Positions 23,306 through 34,964 of a stretch of 64,000 nucleotides of DNA are shown here, one piece after another (positions within the stretch are counted from its first letter, which is position 1; each line of letters starts with the position of its first letter). Both the position numbers and the translations under genes were made by a program. The stretch spans positions 62,001 to 126,000 of the forward strand of contig JAKJXP020000015.1 in assembly GCA_022225965.2 (NCBI GenBank), in the 5' to 3' direction. The notes beneath the pieces are model-generated. The model saw only the letters and a program-made list of their open reading frames with translations. It was not told the DNA's origin and did no database searches. Source of the stretch: Diatrype stigma (taxonomy: Eukaryota; Ascomycota; Sordariomycetes; Xylariales; Diatrypaceae).

Positions 23306-25861
23306 TTATATAGATCGTAGATGACCGATTCCGAGCCCGGGAATAAATTCGAGCAGGACTGGCACAGCCTCTACAGCAATCATTCCAATGCCTAAATCGG
23401 TTCAGTTAGTATGCTTTTTCTGACAACCATTTCTTCCAAGAGCAATGAAGACGAGAGGTAAGTTCAGGATACTGGCGAGAAAGCCTGTTGCTCACCCCAC
23501 CTACGCTTTCTAGTTCCCCCGAGCGCGCCGGAGGGGGGGGGGGGGGTAGGACATCGAATTCAGAAATGCAAGAACTCACCAGCATAAACAACAAGCTTGG
23601 CCACGACTTCTACGTCGTACCTGACCCGCGGCTTGACGAGCCGGGCGAAGACCTCCTGCTCGCCCAGGTCATCTTCGTTCTGCTGCGCAATATACATCGC
23701 GGGCTCCTCCTCTTCCACGACCATCTCCTTCGTACCATCGCCGCCGGCTTTCGAGCCGTGTCTTCCGACCACCCCCAGTCCGTCGCTGGGAGAGAGCGAC
23801 GACGGCGAGTCGACCACCACCGTGCCCTCGCCCATCTGCCGCTCATATTCGCGGACCTTGTCGCTGGCCCATCCACCGCTAGCGCTGGTGCTCGTCCCGG
23901 TACTGACGGCGGTATTGAGTTTCTGGTTCGAGTTCTTCTCTCCTAGTCCTGCTCTTCCTCCTCCCCGGAGGTCCAGAATACTACCACTCTGATGTTGTCC
24001 CTGTACGGCACCGGCAGCCGCCACCGCGGTCGCAACTGCCGCGCCGTTGCTCTCGACACTCTCGCGCCGGCGGCGTTCTCGGTAGGCGAGAGTCTCGTAG
24101 GCGTCAGCAGCACTCTGGGGGCCGACACTGACAGAGCGGCCGCGGCCGGGACCGCGGACGCTGGCCAGTAGGCCGGGCAGGTCGCTGACGGAGGGCATCA
24201 CGTTGTCGACGCGGAGCCGAGGCGGGATGACGCCATACTCGGAGGCGGGGACGAAGAAGCGGCGGGGCAAGCTGAGGCCGTGGGTTTCGATGAGGCGGAA
24301 GAGGTGGGGCAGCAGCCGCAACAGCGTCGGCTTGGCCGCTTCCTTCCATACCAGAATTGCCAGGATGCCGGTGACGATGCGTATCGCGGCAATCTGCCAC
24401 CCGAGCGCTGCCAGGTCAAACGGCCACAGCGTGTGTGCGTGCGCCGACCGGCTCAGATGCCACGTCGCCGCCTCGAGGCCCATCAGCACGCCCGCGAAGG
24501 CGACGCTGTCGTCGAAGCAAGGGCAGTCGTCGGCCGGCTCCGGGTGGATGCGGATCAGCACGATGATGACGAGCATCAGGATCAGGATAGCACCCCAGCC
24601 GCTGGCATGTACGTACGCCTCGACGATGGGCCAGCCGTACCACTCGACCAGGGAGATGACGGCGCCCAGGATGGAGCCGACGATGACGTCGATGAAGCCG
24701 TGCATGCCGCAGTACAGGCGGCCGAAGATGATGCTGGCGGCGTAAAAGTAGGACAAGGCCTCGAGAGCGAGGCGCGTCGAATCCGAGAATAGCGCTTCGC
24801 TGTTGCCGTCACCAGGGGATCGCATACACAGCACGGCGTAGACGGCAACCGAGACGGCATTAGCCGAGTGCGTCGACGGGAAGCCGTACTCGAGCGCCAC
24901 GGAGCCGGACATGGTGATGCGGTGGAGGGGCGGCGAGAGCGGGCGCGGGAGGGAGAAGAAGTCCTTGATGAAGCCGCTCCAGAAGACTCCCGCAGCCAGG
25001 ATATGTACGATTCTAGTTGAAGAAGGTTAGGGATGACTGGACACGTGATCATAGGTGGCATGAAAACCCCTGACCCGGGGGACATGCAGACCCCCGAGAA
25101 GGGATATATTTGCGACATACCCTTTGCCGAAAGACGCAAAACCACACCAGAACATGATGGGCAAGAATATCATAAAAAAGGTATGTGTGCCCAGGTTCGC
25201 CGTGATGGCAAAGTAACTATCAAGCGCGGGCGTGCGCAACTTAGCCTGTAGCCAGGCTAGATAGGGCGTCTCCCATCTTATAAGGGGTAGGGTGCGCTGT
25301 CGCAGATTATACCGCCATGGGGGCAGAGCACGTTTATCTATGTTCCTCTTGTTAGTGATGACGTCCCTATAGTGATGAGCATAGTCGATTGTCCCGTGAA
25401 GCAGTTTCTTCGTCCCCCGTCCCCCCTTATGAACTAGCACATAAGCAGCAGCATTGGGTTGTGCGCGGAGACATTGTCATCCTGAGACCTCGGGCATTGC
25501 CCCTCCACCGGCCAGTTGCATCGCATTGGATTGGAGTGGATTGGAATCACATCCAACAGACAAAACACACCAGGGATGACGTCGCAAAACAGCAAGATGG
25601 CAGAAACAGCAAAGGTGGGCAAGATGTTGGACGAACAGCAGCCTCTACTGCAGCGTACGTACAGTGGTCTAAGCTCTTGAGCCCGGCATCAATCACGGGC
25701 TTGTCCTGCTCCTCTTTCTTCTGCTGTCGCAACCGCCGCTGCTTCTCTTCATTCGGCTGTATCTGCTCCACCACGAACCCGTTCTCATCCCTCTTCTTGA
25801 TCACGCGGTCGGGGGCTCCGGCGGCCCCAGTGCTGGAGCCGTTGGCCAAGGATCGATTCAT
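23306..25861 (-). CDS. Sphingosine-1-phosphate phosphatase (LCB3/YSR-type, PAP2 family)
   Basis: Four exons (25663-25861, 25121-25337, 23580-25012, 23306-23391) encode 644 residues. It dephosphorylates long-chain-base phosphates at the ER membrane. The three PAP2 motifs are complete: K155-x6-R162-P163 in KDFFSLPRPLSPP, P184-S-T-H187-S, and R237-x5-H243-x3-D247 in GRLYCGMHGFID. Around them are hydrophobic membrane segments (HTFFMIFLPIMFWCGFA, ILAAGVFWSGF, WGAILILMLVIIVLI and others). The N-terminus is basic and cytosolic, leading into SLDHYKRALPPWRYNLRQ. The C-terminal third carries a long disordered Ser/Gly/acidic insert before VRYDVEVVAKLVVYAGIGMIAVEAVPVLLEFIPGLGIGHL, split by the last intron (188 bp with a 14-G run). 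A two-codon upstream frame overlaps the start as ATGA. Confidence 0.93.
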
Positions 25862-25866
25862 CGCAT
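25858..25866 (-). promoter_or_regulatory. Minimal upstream ORF overlapping the start codon
   Basis: ATG-CGA-TGA starts five bases before the phosphatase ATG and its stop overlaps that start (ATGA). If included in the mRNA leader it could reduce or couple initiation. This is seen in sequence; the effect is inference. Confidence 0.4.
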
Positions 25867-27049
25867 TCGCGCGTCTGTCCTCACAGTCCGTCGTCGGCGC
25901 CGTCGCAACAGCGTAGGTGGAAACTGGAATGGGCGGGGAGCAAGAAGGGGCATGTAGTACAATGCCGGGGGCCTTGGTGCTCGAATGAAGACTACGTCGG
26001 TGATGAGGACGACCACGATGATGATGGTGGTGATAGGTAGCGATGAAGCGGCGGAGCGACCACTAGTTAGCGCAATAATCGGATCACCCCACGTGTAGTA
26101 TTGCCAATTGAGTAGAAGTTCGATTGATGTCGCTGTTTCGCTTTCGCATTGACGGCTGGCACGAAGGTTTCGAAGGATCGGAGTTGGTTGTAGAAGTACA
26201 GGTTGACCACCTTACAGGTTGACCACCTATACGTTAAGGTGTAGTTGCCTATACGATTGATCCATCTATTACTATTACTACCTCATACGTAGGACCTGTA
26301 TAATACCTCGCCTCGCCTTGCCGCTTGCGCTGACCTCACAGGGTCTCCTCAGCTGTCTGCTGAAGGGTTGGCTGGTTCGAACGGCAGTGGATAGTGCTAT
26401 GCGCTAGCTACATGTATGTACATACTACCTACGTACTTACAGGTTATTACTGTAATACATGCCTGCAGGAAGGGCAATTACAGGCCAATTACAGGCGGAC
26501 AGGGTATCGGACTTGACACAATTCACAAAGCTACAATACCCTGCAGACAGAACAGAATACCGGGTTGTGGGGCTAATCCTTAGATCCTTGTAGGTGTAGT
26601 TGCGAAGTAGTTATACTATCATTGATGGTATGCTCTCTACGACAATACATCCTGTAAAGCGAAGCTTTATTTTTACCTTTGGAGCTGATACAACGATACT
26701 GAACCCTCGGTCCACTGCAGACCACTCTTGTTTCACCAAAGTTGCGCGAGGTAGCGGGCCAGCAGGCGCACCATAATCTCTTGACAAATGTATTGACGCA
26801 TGTAGCTATAGTTATCTCTCTCCCAGTTCAGACTTGAAGTCCATATTACGTAGTATGTATGCACCAGCGTATATACCTGCGTGTAATCATCCCAGAGAAA
26901 TCCTTAATTTGCACGTGATGTAAAAATTACCTCCGGCACTTACACAGAACTACACCTATGTACTTAGCCTACTTACCTAACAATTCAATACAAGAGAGGA
27001 GGAAATAAAGAAGAAGAATAAAGGGGCAAAAGAAGAAGAAGAAGAAAAG
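25862..27049. other. Divergent intergenic region
   Basis: Shared upstream region of the S1P phosphatase (minus) and the reductase (plus). It holds short duplicated stretches (for example CAGGTTGACCACCT twice near 26200-26228, and ATTACAGGC repeated near 26474-26495) but no gene. Confidence 0.55.
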
Positions 27050-27422
27050 ATGTACCACACCCCACGCCTCATCGGCAAGCGCTGCCTTATCACCGGCGGC
27101 AGCCGGGGCATCGGGCTAGCCATCGCGGACCTCTTCGCGGCACACGGCGCGTCGTGCACGCTGGTGGGCCGGGACCAGGCGGCCCTCGACCGGGCGGTCG
27201 CCGGGCTGAAGAGCAGGGCGACACCGGCACCGGCACCGGCACCGGGGTCAGAGGAAGGATCATCGCCACCACCACCATCACCACCGCCACAGTCGCCGTC
27301 CAAGTTGCACAGCACGATCGCAATGGACGTGAGCAACCCCGGCATGTGGGGGGATCTTGCGAGTCGCATGAGAAACGTGAGTTCTTATCTCTATGTCTCT
27401 CTTTCTTTACCTAAACCTTGCG

Positions 27423-27458
<36 letters not shown>

Positions 27459-28516
27459 NNNNNNNNNNTTACCTAAACCTTGCGCGCCCCCCCCCCCCCC
27501 CCCCCCTAAAAAAACCCCCTTTCTTAAGAAGGCCGGCCGGGGTGGGGGGATTAGAGAAAAAGAGAAACAGTCTCAACCGATACATTTGTCAATGAGCGGC
27601 CGTGTGTCTTTGTATACTAACCGCACCGCCGCAACACACAACAGGAGAAGGTCGACGTCCTCGTCAACGCTGCCGGCGTCACGCAGGGCTCGCTCCTGTA
27701 CAGGACCACGACCAGCGACATCCGCCAGGTCCTGGACACGAACCTGCTGGGCACGACCCTGGGCTGCCGGGCGCTCATCCCCAAGATGACGAAGCAGAGG
27801 GGCGGTAAGTGAGAAGGAAGCTCGAGATATACACACATACATACATTCATACCTACACGCATGCACCCTTCAAATTTACATGAATTTTCCCCCATCCATC
27901 CACGAACGAAGCCGTCGCATTGCTAATTACGCCCGCATCACTATGGAAACCTACAGGCTGCATCATCAATGTGGCAAGTCTCCTGGCTACACACGGGGGA
28001 CGAGGTGCAAGCGTATATGCAGCATCGAAAGCTGGTATTGTCGGTATGTTCTTCCAGAGAGAATCCTCCCCAGTCGACTTAAATGTGCAACAACTGGGGT
28101 TAGACAGCTAGTTAGCTAATACGTCACCCTCCTCAACTAGGTCTGACGCGGTCTCTGGCTTGGGAAGTCGGCAGGTTCGGCATCAGAGCCAATGTCCTGC
28201 TGCCGGGATATATCGACACTGACATGACAAAGGGTAAGCTATTCCTGGTCCTCCCCTTCCTAATTCGTTGCAATCACCTGGCCAGTATCCCTATCCGAAG
28301 TATCCTCTACATCCCTTTTCCCCCATAAAGTACAAACATTATTAATATACAGTTCGTCGCCTAGGCATGAACAAGGACAGGAAGCTCTCTGACCTTATCC
28401 CGATGGGTCGCCTAGGCTTAGTCGAAGAGGTTGCCGATGCTGCTCTCTTCCTTGCCGAAAATACATATGCACATAACTGCGTCCTCAACATCGATGGAGG
28501 CTTGAGCGGAACATAG
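27050..28516 (+). CDS. 3-oxoacyl-ACP reductase-like SDR (OAR1/FabG type)
   Basis: Five exons (27050-27376, 27645-27804, 27957-28043, 28141-28233, 28365-28516) encode 272 residues, the classical short-chain dehydrogenase size plus a proline-rich insert (about 60-85). The NADPH-binding motif TGGSRGIG is at 15-22, NAAG at 117-120, catalytic Ser170 (NVASLLA), Tyr183 and Lys187 in YAASK, and the PGYIDTDMTK loop follows. The sequence is closest to OAR1/CBR4-like mitochondrial fatty-acid-synthesis reductases (inference; no clear targeting peptide beyond a basic start). Intron 1 contains an assembly gap, so its length is uncertain, but the exons are unaffected. The last intron has two in-frame acceptors (28352 or 28364), differing by four residues. 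The stop is 50 bp from the convergent UBA2 stop. Confidence 0.92.
27424..27506. other. Assembly gap with homopolymers and duplicated flank
   Basis: Within intron 1 of the reductase: a G run to 27458, ten N (27459-27468), then a second copy of the 17-bp string TTACCTAAACCTTGCGC already present at 27409, followed by a C run. This pattern indicates a failed join at a homopolymer, not biology. Confidence 0.95.
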
Positions 28517-28566
28517 ATTCGTATATGCCCCACTTGTCATATGAATCAGAGATCCTTGTGGGTCGG

Positions 28567-30636
28567 TCAATCATCCAGGATGACGAAAGCACCCGTATCT
28601 TGGTCAACATCCAGATTGATAACCTCAACGTCGTTGTCCGGCCCGGAAGCTACCTTAGCTTTCTTGGCTTGTGGCGCCCCTTCGTCATCTGCCCGGGGTC
28701 GCTTCAGATCCTTGTTGGGAGCTTCCGAATCAGTGGCACGCTTGCCATTCGTAACGCTAGTGCCGTTGCTCTCTGGTTCTGGCACCTTCTTGGGCTTGCG
28801 GGGAATATCCGAAATCTTATCACCACGGCCCTTAATGGGTGTATCTTCAGCTGCGTCCTTGCTAGAATGCAGGTTAGTAATCAGAGTTCAGCATGGATGG
28901 ATTTGTAGGTACGTACGCTTCTTGGAGATCAACGACAATGTTGGTAAGGGTATCCTCCTCCGCATCATCAACGATAGTGATGAAGCTACCCTGCTTGATA
29001 CCTGTATATAGTTAGATGGAAGAGAAAACCAAAGATTGGAGGAAGCATACCGAGATCACTGAGCTTCTTTCCAATGTTGTCAGTCTCATCAGGATCATAA
29101 AGTAGCCCTGCCTCACTGTTGATAGCGAAGTCTCTGTCGTTAAATCCAAGCTGCGTTTTCACGAAACTCTCTACGAAGTCGTTGAGTGTTGCTCGCGAGA
29201 AGTCGACATATGCACTTGTGTGATAAATGCTACAGACGGGGCAATCAGGGTTTGGTGCTCTACACCGATCGGGGGCCAATAACCGTTGATTTCCAAACGG
29301 TGTTAGAAAGACCTGCAGTCTACTATTAGTCCACTATCGCCAGAATAGCAGTCGCTTTACTTACTTCTTGAGCCTTATCGTAGTCCCCTTGCAGAACCTT
29401 GAATGACTCGAGGACACAAAGACCAGCTACTATCGCATTCGTAGTTGCAATTGCGGGAATGATATTACCGGCCATCTGCTTGATATCAAAACGAGACTTT
29501 TTATCGATTCCAAATATATGAGATCGAATATTAGCGCTCGCAGTGACGAAGTCCAATGTGTCGATGTCATCTTTGTCAAAAGTAATAGTAGGTTGAGATG
29601 ACGCTCCATTAGTTGTCTCCTGGCTCTTCTTCAGCTCGGCCATGGTCTTGCTGAGGCGGTCCAAGCTATCATTAAACACGACCAAGTTCTCTTCAAGGGA
29701 CCAGACTCTCTGGTCGTCTTGCAGTATTGAATCTTTAGAAGCGACCGCCTCAGATGCCTGTGCTATCACGTCCTCGTACTTAAGCGCCTCCGGTGGTTGT
29801 CTCGAGGTCCACATGTCGTCCATGGAGCGTAAGCGGTTAATGTCTGCGTTGAAAACCTTATCGAATAGCATTCGTGAAAACTCGGGGGTGCCAATAGACT
29901 CTTTGATCTTTCTCAGGTCCTCCGCCTCCTTTCTGAGCTCTGCAATCTCTTTCGCATTATCAGCGCTTTCGGTGGTATCAAGTGCGCCTTGGTCCTCACT
30001 CGCTCCGAAAATTTCGTTTAAGAGATAGCTTTTGCCCCAGACTATGCAGTGGATTGGCTGGCTGGGAGTACTTCGGATGGTACAGACCGGGAAGGACTTA
30101 GGCACGTCCTTCGCCGTGCAATCGTAGCATGCCGTGACGCCCTTTTTTATGACCTGGACCTGCCCGTTGAATCCCGTAGTGCCACTTTCTATCAAAGGGA
30201 TGTCGGCAGCCAGGCACATTCGATTCACATGGCGTCTGGCCTCGAGGTTGTCGAGTGCATTGAATACGATCTTGAAGCCGCGGAACCACTCCACGTTGAA
30301 CTTGCCGTCCTTAATGTTGGCATGATGGGCGACGATCTTAACGTTAGGGTTGAACTTCTGCGCAGCCTCCTTAGCCACCAAGGCCTTCGACTTCTTAATA
30401 TGCTCGTGTCGAAAGAGGAATTGCCGATTGAGATTGCTTAGGTCAATGGTGTCGAGATCCACGATGTGGATTTCGCGGTATCCGGTAAGGACGAGGTTCT
30501 TAAGAAGTTCGCAACCAATGCCACCGGCGCCAACCATCAAGACGCGGGCCTGTCGAGCTTGTGTCAGCGCGTTGTCTAGCTTGGATGCTTCCTGGACCCC
30601 CTCAAGGAGATTCTCAGGAGCGATTGTGCCTGCCAT
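28567..30636 (-). CDS. UBA2: SUMO-activating enzyme subunit Uba2
   Basis: Four exons (29365-30636, 29051-29312, 28917-29001, 28567-28861) encode 637 residues, the normal Uba2 length. Start is the ATG at 30636 (MAGTIAPENLLEG). It is the catalytic half of the SUMO E1 (with Aos1). Visible features: nucleotide-binding GAGGIGCELLKN at 36-47, the DLDTIDLSNLNRQFLF motif, zinc Cys pair CYDC (170, 173) matched by CPVC in exon 2, and the thioester-forming Cys185 in FPVCTIRSTPSQPIHC. The second catalytic Cys domain includes a helical region (AEDLRKIKES). The ubiquitin-fold region ends DAEEDTLTNIVVDL. The C-terminus has a nuclear localisation signal (LKRPRADD ... AKKAKVA) and two SUMO-interaction-like motifs (VEVINLDVD, AFVILDD). 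Confidence 0.97.
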
Positions 30637-31093
30637 GTTGCGACTAACGAAGACGACGGGTGGGTTGAGGTTGTGAGGTGCGAGTCGGACCAAGTTGCGT
30701 TCAGCTTGGTCGGGAATGGTGATCGGGATGATGGTTCGGATCGATTATTTGGGATGGAAGCGGATGAATTGGGAAAGCATAGGGAAACAACCCAAATGAG
30801 TATTGAGAGAGGCAGATGGTTTTGTAAGTATCAGAAAAGGCGAATGGCACAGAGTACAACTTGTTCTTGCGCAGGTAACGGAAGATTGTGGCAGTTGCAG
30901 GTGACAGGTGCTGCTGGTGTATGTATTTCATCACACAAGGTACTTGGAAGGAAGTCAATTGGCAATTGCAGTATCGGGAAAATGATGAAGTGACAAGGCG
31001 CAACACGCACATGCGCAAACGACATGATGAGCAAACGAACAAGGTGGTTGTAAATCGCAATGGCGCATTCGAGTAGCTTGGCAATGAAATGCA
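30637..31093. other. UBA2 upstream region
   Basis: Leader and promoter of UBA2. A pyrimidine-rich open stretch on the minus strand lacks protein-like conservation and was not called. Confidence 0.5.
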
Positions 31094-31432
31094 TTAATTC
31101 TTGAAGACATCAACACAGTAACTTACTTGCTTGACTGCTGCATTCAGGGTCGGACCAAGTGATTGACGATTCTTACTATCGCGTATCCATCCAGGTGCAG
31201 GCGCAGGCGCAGGCGTAGGTGCAGGCGCAGGTGCAGGCGTAGGGACAGTCGCAGGCGCTGGCACAGGTACAGAAGCTGACGCTGACGCGGGCGCAGCTAT
31301 AGGTGTCGGCGGGTTCATCGTCGGTGTTGCCGTTGCCGTGGCCGTGGCCGTTGCTGTTGCTGTTGCTGTTTCTGCTGTGGCCGCCGGCGCACTAGGTCCT
31401 GGATCTGCTATGCCCGTGGCCGACATTGTCAT
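31094..31432 (-). CDS. Putative small Ala/Pro/Thr-rich protein
   Basis: Two nearby ATGs (31432, 31426) open a 112-residue frame: a low-complexity Ala-Thr and Ala-Pro repeat of about 75 residues followed by GWIRDSKNRQSLGPTLNAAVKQ. A good donor (GTAAGT at 31133) directly after VKQ suggests the last 13 residues are intronic and that a further exon exists, but I cannot place it with confidence. I do not recognise a family. It could be a real small protein or a simple-repeat artefact. Confidence 0.3.
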   Translation of the reverse strand: MTMSATGIADPGPSAPAATAETATATATATATATATPTMNPPTPIAAPASASASVPVPAPATVPTPAPAPAPTPAPAPAPGWIRDSKNRQSLGPTLNAAVKQVSYCVDVFKN

Positions 31433-32239
31433 GGGATATAGCTGCGATGATACATGCGCGTGAATTCGTGACGAAGGTGGGATTCGACGTCGGTGATTTA
31501 CGGAATAATCGAGGCGAGTTCAGCCGTGGGAGGACAGAGAAACGAACGAGACTTGATGCAGTTCAGCCTCAGATGGTAGTTAACTAGATATCGATCGAGT
31601 ACGACGTGTAGGCAAAAGGTGGGATAACCAGGTAACTTAAATGAACTGAGCACTGGATGTAAGTGGCTTACTACAAGATGGAATAACACGCAGTAAACAG
31701 GTACGCAGAAGATACCTAGAGGGATCGGTGGAAAGCTCCGTAGGTGCGGACTTCACTGTCACTTCAGTAGGTGCGATGTTGGCAAGCTATGACTCCATGA
31801 TATCCACACCAAGTACTTCTTAGGTTGCGTTTACTTGGGTACCTGTGTACATGTATGTAGATGTTCCATCTGTGCTCGGCGCTCGCTGCACGCTCTCAAC
31901 ATGGGCCACCACCACCCCCGAAAGCAAGGCATGGCTAGCTCCTACAGTAGCGTGGTAGCCTGCCGCCTGCCTGACCTGACCTACCCGAAAAAGCGAAAGA
32001 AGCTCCCCCAGCCTTGGAGCGAGTCGGATTCTCGTCCGTGGAGCAGGGATCAGGTCTGAACGAATAAGACCACCCGGAATGAAACGCAATTGGCCGCTCA
32101 GTCAGTCAATTCACAAACCTCAAGGTTGCTCCAGGGTTTTGCTCTTGTGGGGGTCGGTTGCTGTCATTCGAGATCCGCCGAGGTGTCGCGGTACTCGCGC
32201 CGCTAACTTATCTGTAGCCGTCATCGGTCATCGTAGGTA
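31433..32239. other. Intergenic
   Basis: No supported gene; ends at a miniature transposon. Confidence 0.5.
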
Positions 32240-32421
32240 CGAAGGTAGGGGCCAAAAGTGAGCGAACGCCCCCCCTGTCACTTAACAGTGGGAATTGCTT
32301 GAGGAAAGCACTGGCTCTATTATGTTTAGCTTGGATTCTGCAGGAACGTACTGTAAATGGGTGGCTTGGCATACTGTAGGTCCGTGTGAAGGAGTTCGCT
32401 CACTTTTGGCCCCTACCTTCG
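32240..32421. mobile_element. MITE with 28-31-bp perfect TIR and TA target site
   Basis: A perfect 31-bp inverted repeat spans 32237-32267 and 32394-32424, starting GTACGAAGGTAGGGGCC. Read as a TA-flanked element (TA at 32238-32239 and 32422-32423) the transposon proper is 182 bp with no coding capacity. Tc1/mariner-type elements duplicate TA on insertion, so this looks like a non-autonomous member of that superfamily. Confidence 0.85.
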
Positions 32422-32683
32422 TACAGGCAAAATATCAGAACCGCTCTTGGCGCAACCAGTGCAGGTGCTTCACGCTCATAGGTACATACATACACAGTGA
32501 CATCCCATATTTACTTTAGGTCGGCTCACGCTGGTACTTCATTTAGCTCCATGCAGGGCCGGCAACATTGCAGATGTTGATCACCACCTCAGGTACCGGA
32601 TAGGTACTTAAGCGTGTATATCATCTCCACACACTCTGAAGCTCTTCGTCGGTTTCCCAAAAGGAACACCTGACGGATAATTA

Positions 32684-33289
32684 CTCGTCAGGGCTCCAAA
32701 CGCCTTCTGACCCACATTTTGCCCGCTTCGCGGATGTGGTCAGGTATTTTCATTTTGTCACGAACCTTTATTTTGTAAAGTTATCTACATAATTCCCCAT
32801 ACAAATTAGGTGCAACCTTATGTACTCCACTATTTGCCAATACAGCCGCATACATCAATATAAGGCACTTGCATATAAGCCTTTTGCAATAAATTATCGA
32901 ATAAAACAGTATGGCTTTAGTACGTACAATTATCAACACTTACAATTAGCACCCTTAATCGCTGCAATTAGCACCCTTAACCGCTGCAATTAGCACACTC
33001 TTAACCGCTGCTACAATTATCGTATATCGTAGGTTATTCCGAAAGGCAGCAATTGCTTACCTTATAAGCATTGTCAAAATTTTCGTCGGGGCCGGTCCGG
33101 CTTCATCTTGATGCATCTATGCGGAACATTGCAATACGGTATGCTACATACTTTTTAGGTGGGAACGCATACAAATTGTATGTACTGATTAATGTGACAA
33201 AATGAAGGTTCGTAACAAAATAAAAGTCCCTGACTACATCCGCGAAGCGGGCAAAATGTGGGTCAGAAGGCGTTTAGAGCCCTGACGAG
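32684..33289. mobile_element. 606-bp MITE with 61-bp TIR and TA target site
   Basis: Terminal inverted repeats 32684-32744 and 33229-33289 begin CTCGTCAGGGCTC and match at 59 of 61 positions by eye; weaker symmetry continues for another 40 bp. TA flanks both ends (32682-32683, 33290-33291), as for Tc1/mariner/pogo (Fot1-like) elements. The AT-rich interior codes for nothing and holds a 22-bp tandem repeat. Confidence 0.92.
32943..33010. repeat. 22-bp tandem repeat inside the MITE
   Basis: Three copies of CAATTAGCACCCTTAAYCGCTG begin at 32943, 32965 and 32987; the third carries small changes. Confidence 0.9.
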
Positions 33290-33537
33290 TAGGTTGTTGT
33301 ACGAAGTAACCCCCAGTCTATAGGGACTACAGGTATGCTATAATGCACGTGATTCCTTTTCAAACAATAATCCGTATTTGTAGGTCTGATCAAGTCTGAC
33401 GATCTATTCCGATTGCTATATCTGTACAACTTGGTGGTTCCCCGCCATTGTCTCAAACTCTGATCTTAACCACGCGGCGCAGGTCCTTCACCACGCCGCC
33501 GTCTTTCATATAAAACAGGTATCAGGTATCAGGTATC

Positions 33538-34964
33538 ATGTCGGATGACGAGGCAGACCCAGAGCTCCTAGCTCTACTCCGGCAGCATCTCGAGGGCAAG
33601 CCCAGCATCAGCCAGGAGCCCGAGACAGAGGTCTTGGAGGGCGTCGAGTATGTTTACGACAACTCCATCGACGTTGCGCTCAACATGAGAGCAACCAAGA
33701 ATGCAGCTGCCATCATCTACAACCAGATGCAGGAGAAGGGCTTCTCCACCGCGAGTTGGGCAGACCACGAGATGCACCCGAAAACCAAGGACGAATCCAC
33801 CGTCGCCTTCATCTTCACCATGGACCTACTGAATTTTTCGTTCTGGTCGCTGCTGCCCGAAGACGAGCGCTACGCTGTCCATTACCGAGACAAGCGCTGG
33901 ACAGGCTATGGCAGCTTGGTCGCCTCCTTGCAGCGGGCTCTTGAAGAAGGTGGGTGAATCCTGCCCACATGCGTGCATACTGTATACACCTGTGCAGCCC
34001 TTGATGGATCATGCCCTTTCTCTTTCTCATTGTTTCATATCGTTGAACATGGCCCCTAGTTAATCGCTGCCAAAGATATCCCTATAACCGACCCGCACTA
34101 TTGGCAGGATGAAGGAGAGTGCACACTGGAATCCTTGAAATATGTATTCCGGTCCTGTACAGACGAAGAGATCCCGCTCCTGGAAGAGCGCCTCTCCTGC
34201 TTGAGGGAAGCGGGAAAGGTACTATACGAAGTAGGTTGACCCACCCCGGAGCATTCCGTCCCATCATTTCGTAGTCTGTTTGGCTCTGGAAGAAGCAAAG
34301 AGAGAGAGAGAGAAGGATAAAGAGAACATACCGCCAACACCACAACCCGGCATCTTGCAGAAGTACAACTGCAGCTTCACGAACTGCATAGAAGCGGCCG
34401 ACCATTCTGCGGCGGGGCTGGTGAACCTGCTTGCGCGGGATTTCACCTGCTTCCGGGACGAGTTTCCGTTTGCCGGACGGCGCAAGCCCGTACGCTTCCT
34501 CAAACGCGCCCAGATCCTCGTCGCGGACTTATGGGCGTGCTTCGACGGTGAGAGCTACGGGGATTTCGACGATATCGACAAGATCACTATGTTTGCCGAC
34601 TATCGCATCCCGCAGATATTGGCTACCTTGGGCTGCATTGGATACAGCCCTCCGCTGCAAGCCATGATAGAAAGGAAGCATGTTTTTGAGAGCGGGAGTA
34701 ATTACGAGTTGCAGATAAGAGGTCAGTATTTGCCTTCCCTACCTCTTTCGAATCGCGTTTCTTCCGATCTACTGACAGACATGAAATGTAGCCTGCACCA
34801 TTTGGTGTGTCGAGCTCATTAGACGTGAAATCAAACGTCAGCATCCACGAACTGAGATCAATGCCGTTCTCATAGACTTTTTCCTGTATGATACCATGAA
34901 GCAATTGGAGGCTCAGGGCAAGGAAACGATGCCTCATCATCGGACGAGGAGCATCTGGTACTAG
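33538..34964 (+). CDS. Queuosine-salvage protein (Qng1/DUF2419 family)
   Basis: Four exons (33538-33949, 34076-34234, 34275-34721, 34792-34964) encode 396 residues. The family (human C9orf64) hydrolyses queuosine 5'-monophosphate to free queuine for tRNA modification. Recognised segments: VALNMRATKNAAAIIYNQM start, FIFTMDLLNFSFWS, RWTGYGSLVASLQRALEE, NCIEAADHSAAGLVNLLARDF, RFLKRAQILVADLWACF, FDDIDKITMFADYRIPQIL and the C-terminal CTIWCVELIRREI. The Asp in FTMDLLNFSFW and the MFADYR aspartate fit the conserved active-site region of the family. Introns 1 and 2 needed less common sites (acceptor CCAAAG; donor GTTGAC) to keep frame and conserved text; the others are clear. There is an Arg/Glu/Lys run (AKREREKDKENIPP) specific to this protein. 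Convergent with POLD4. Confidence 0.92.

Noticed and set aside
30701..31084. Continuation exon for the Ala/Pro-rich small protein
   Set aside because: An acceptor exists and frame is open, but the text looks like a pyrimidine-rich UBA2 leader; not enough to call.
32943..33010. Possible CRISPR-like array
   Set aside because: Three adjacent 22-bp units without spacers, in a eukaryotic MITE.
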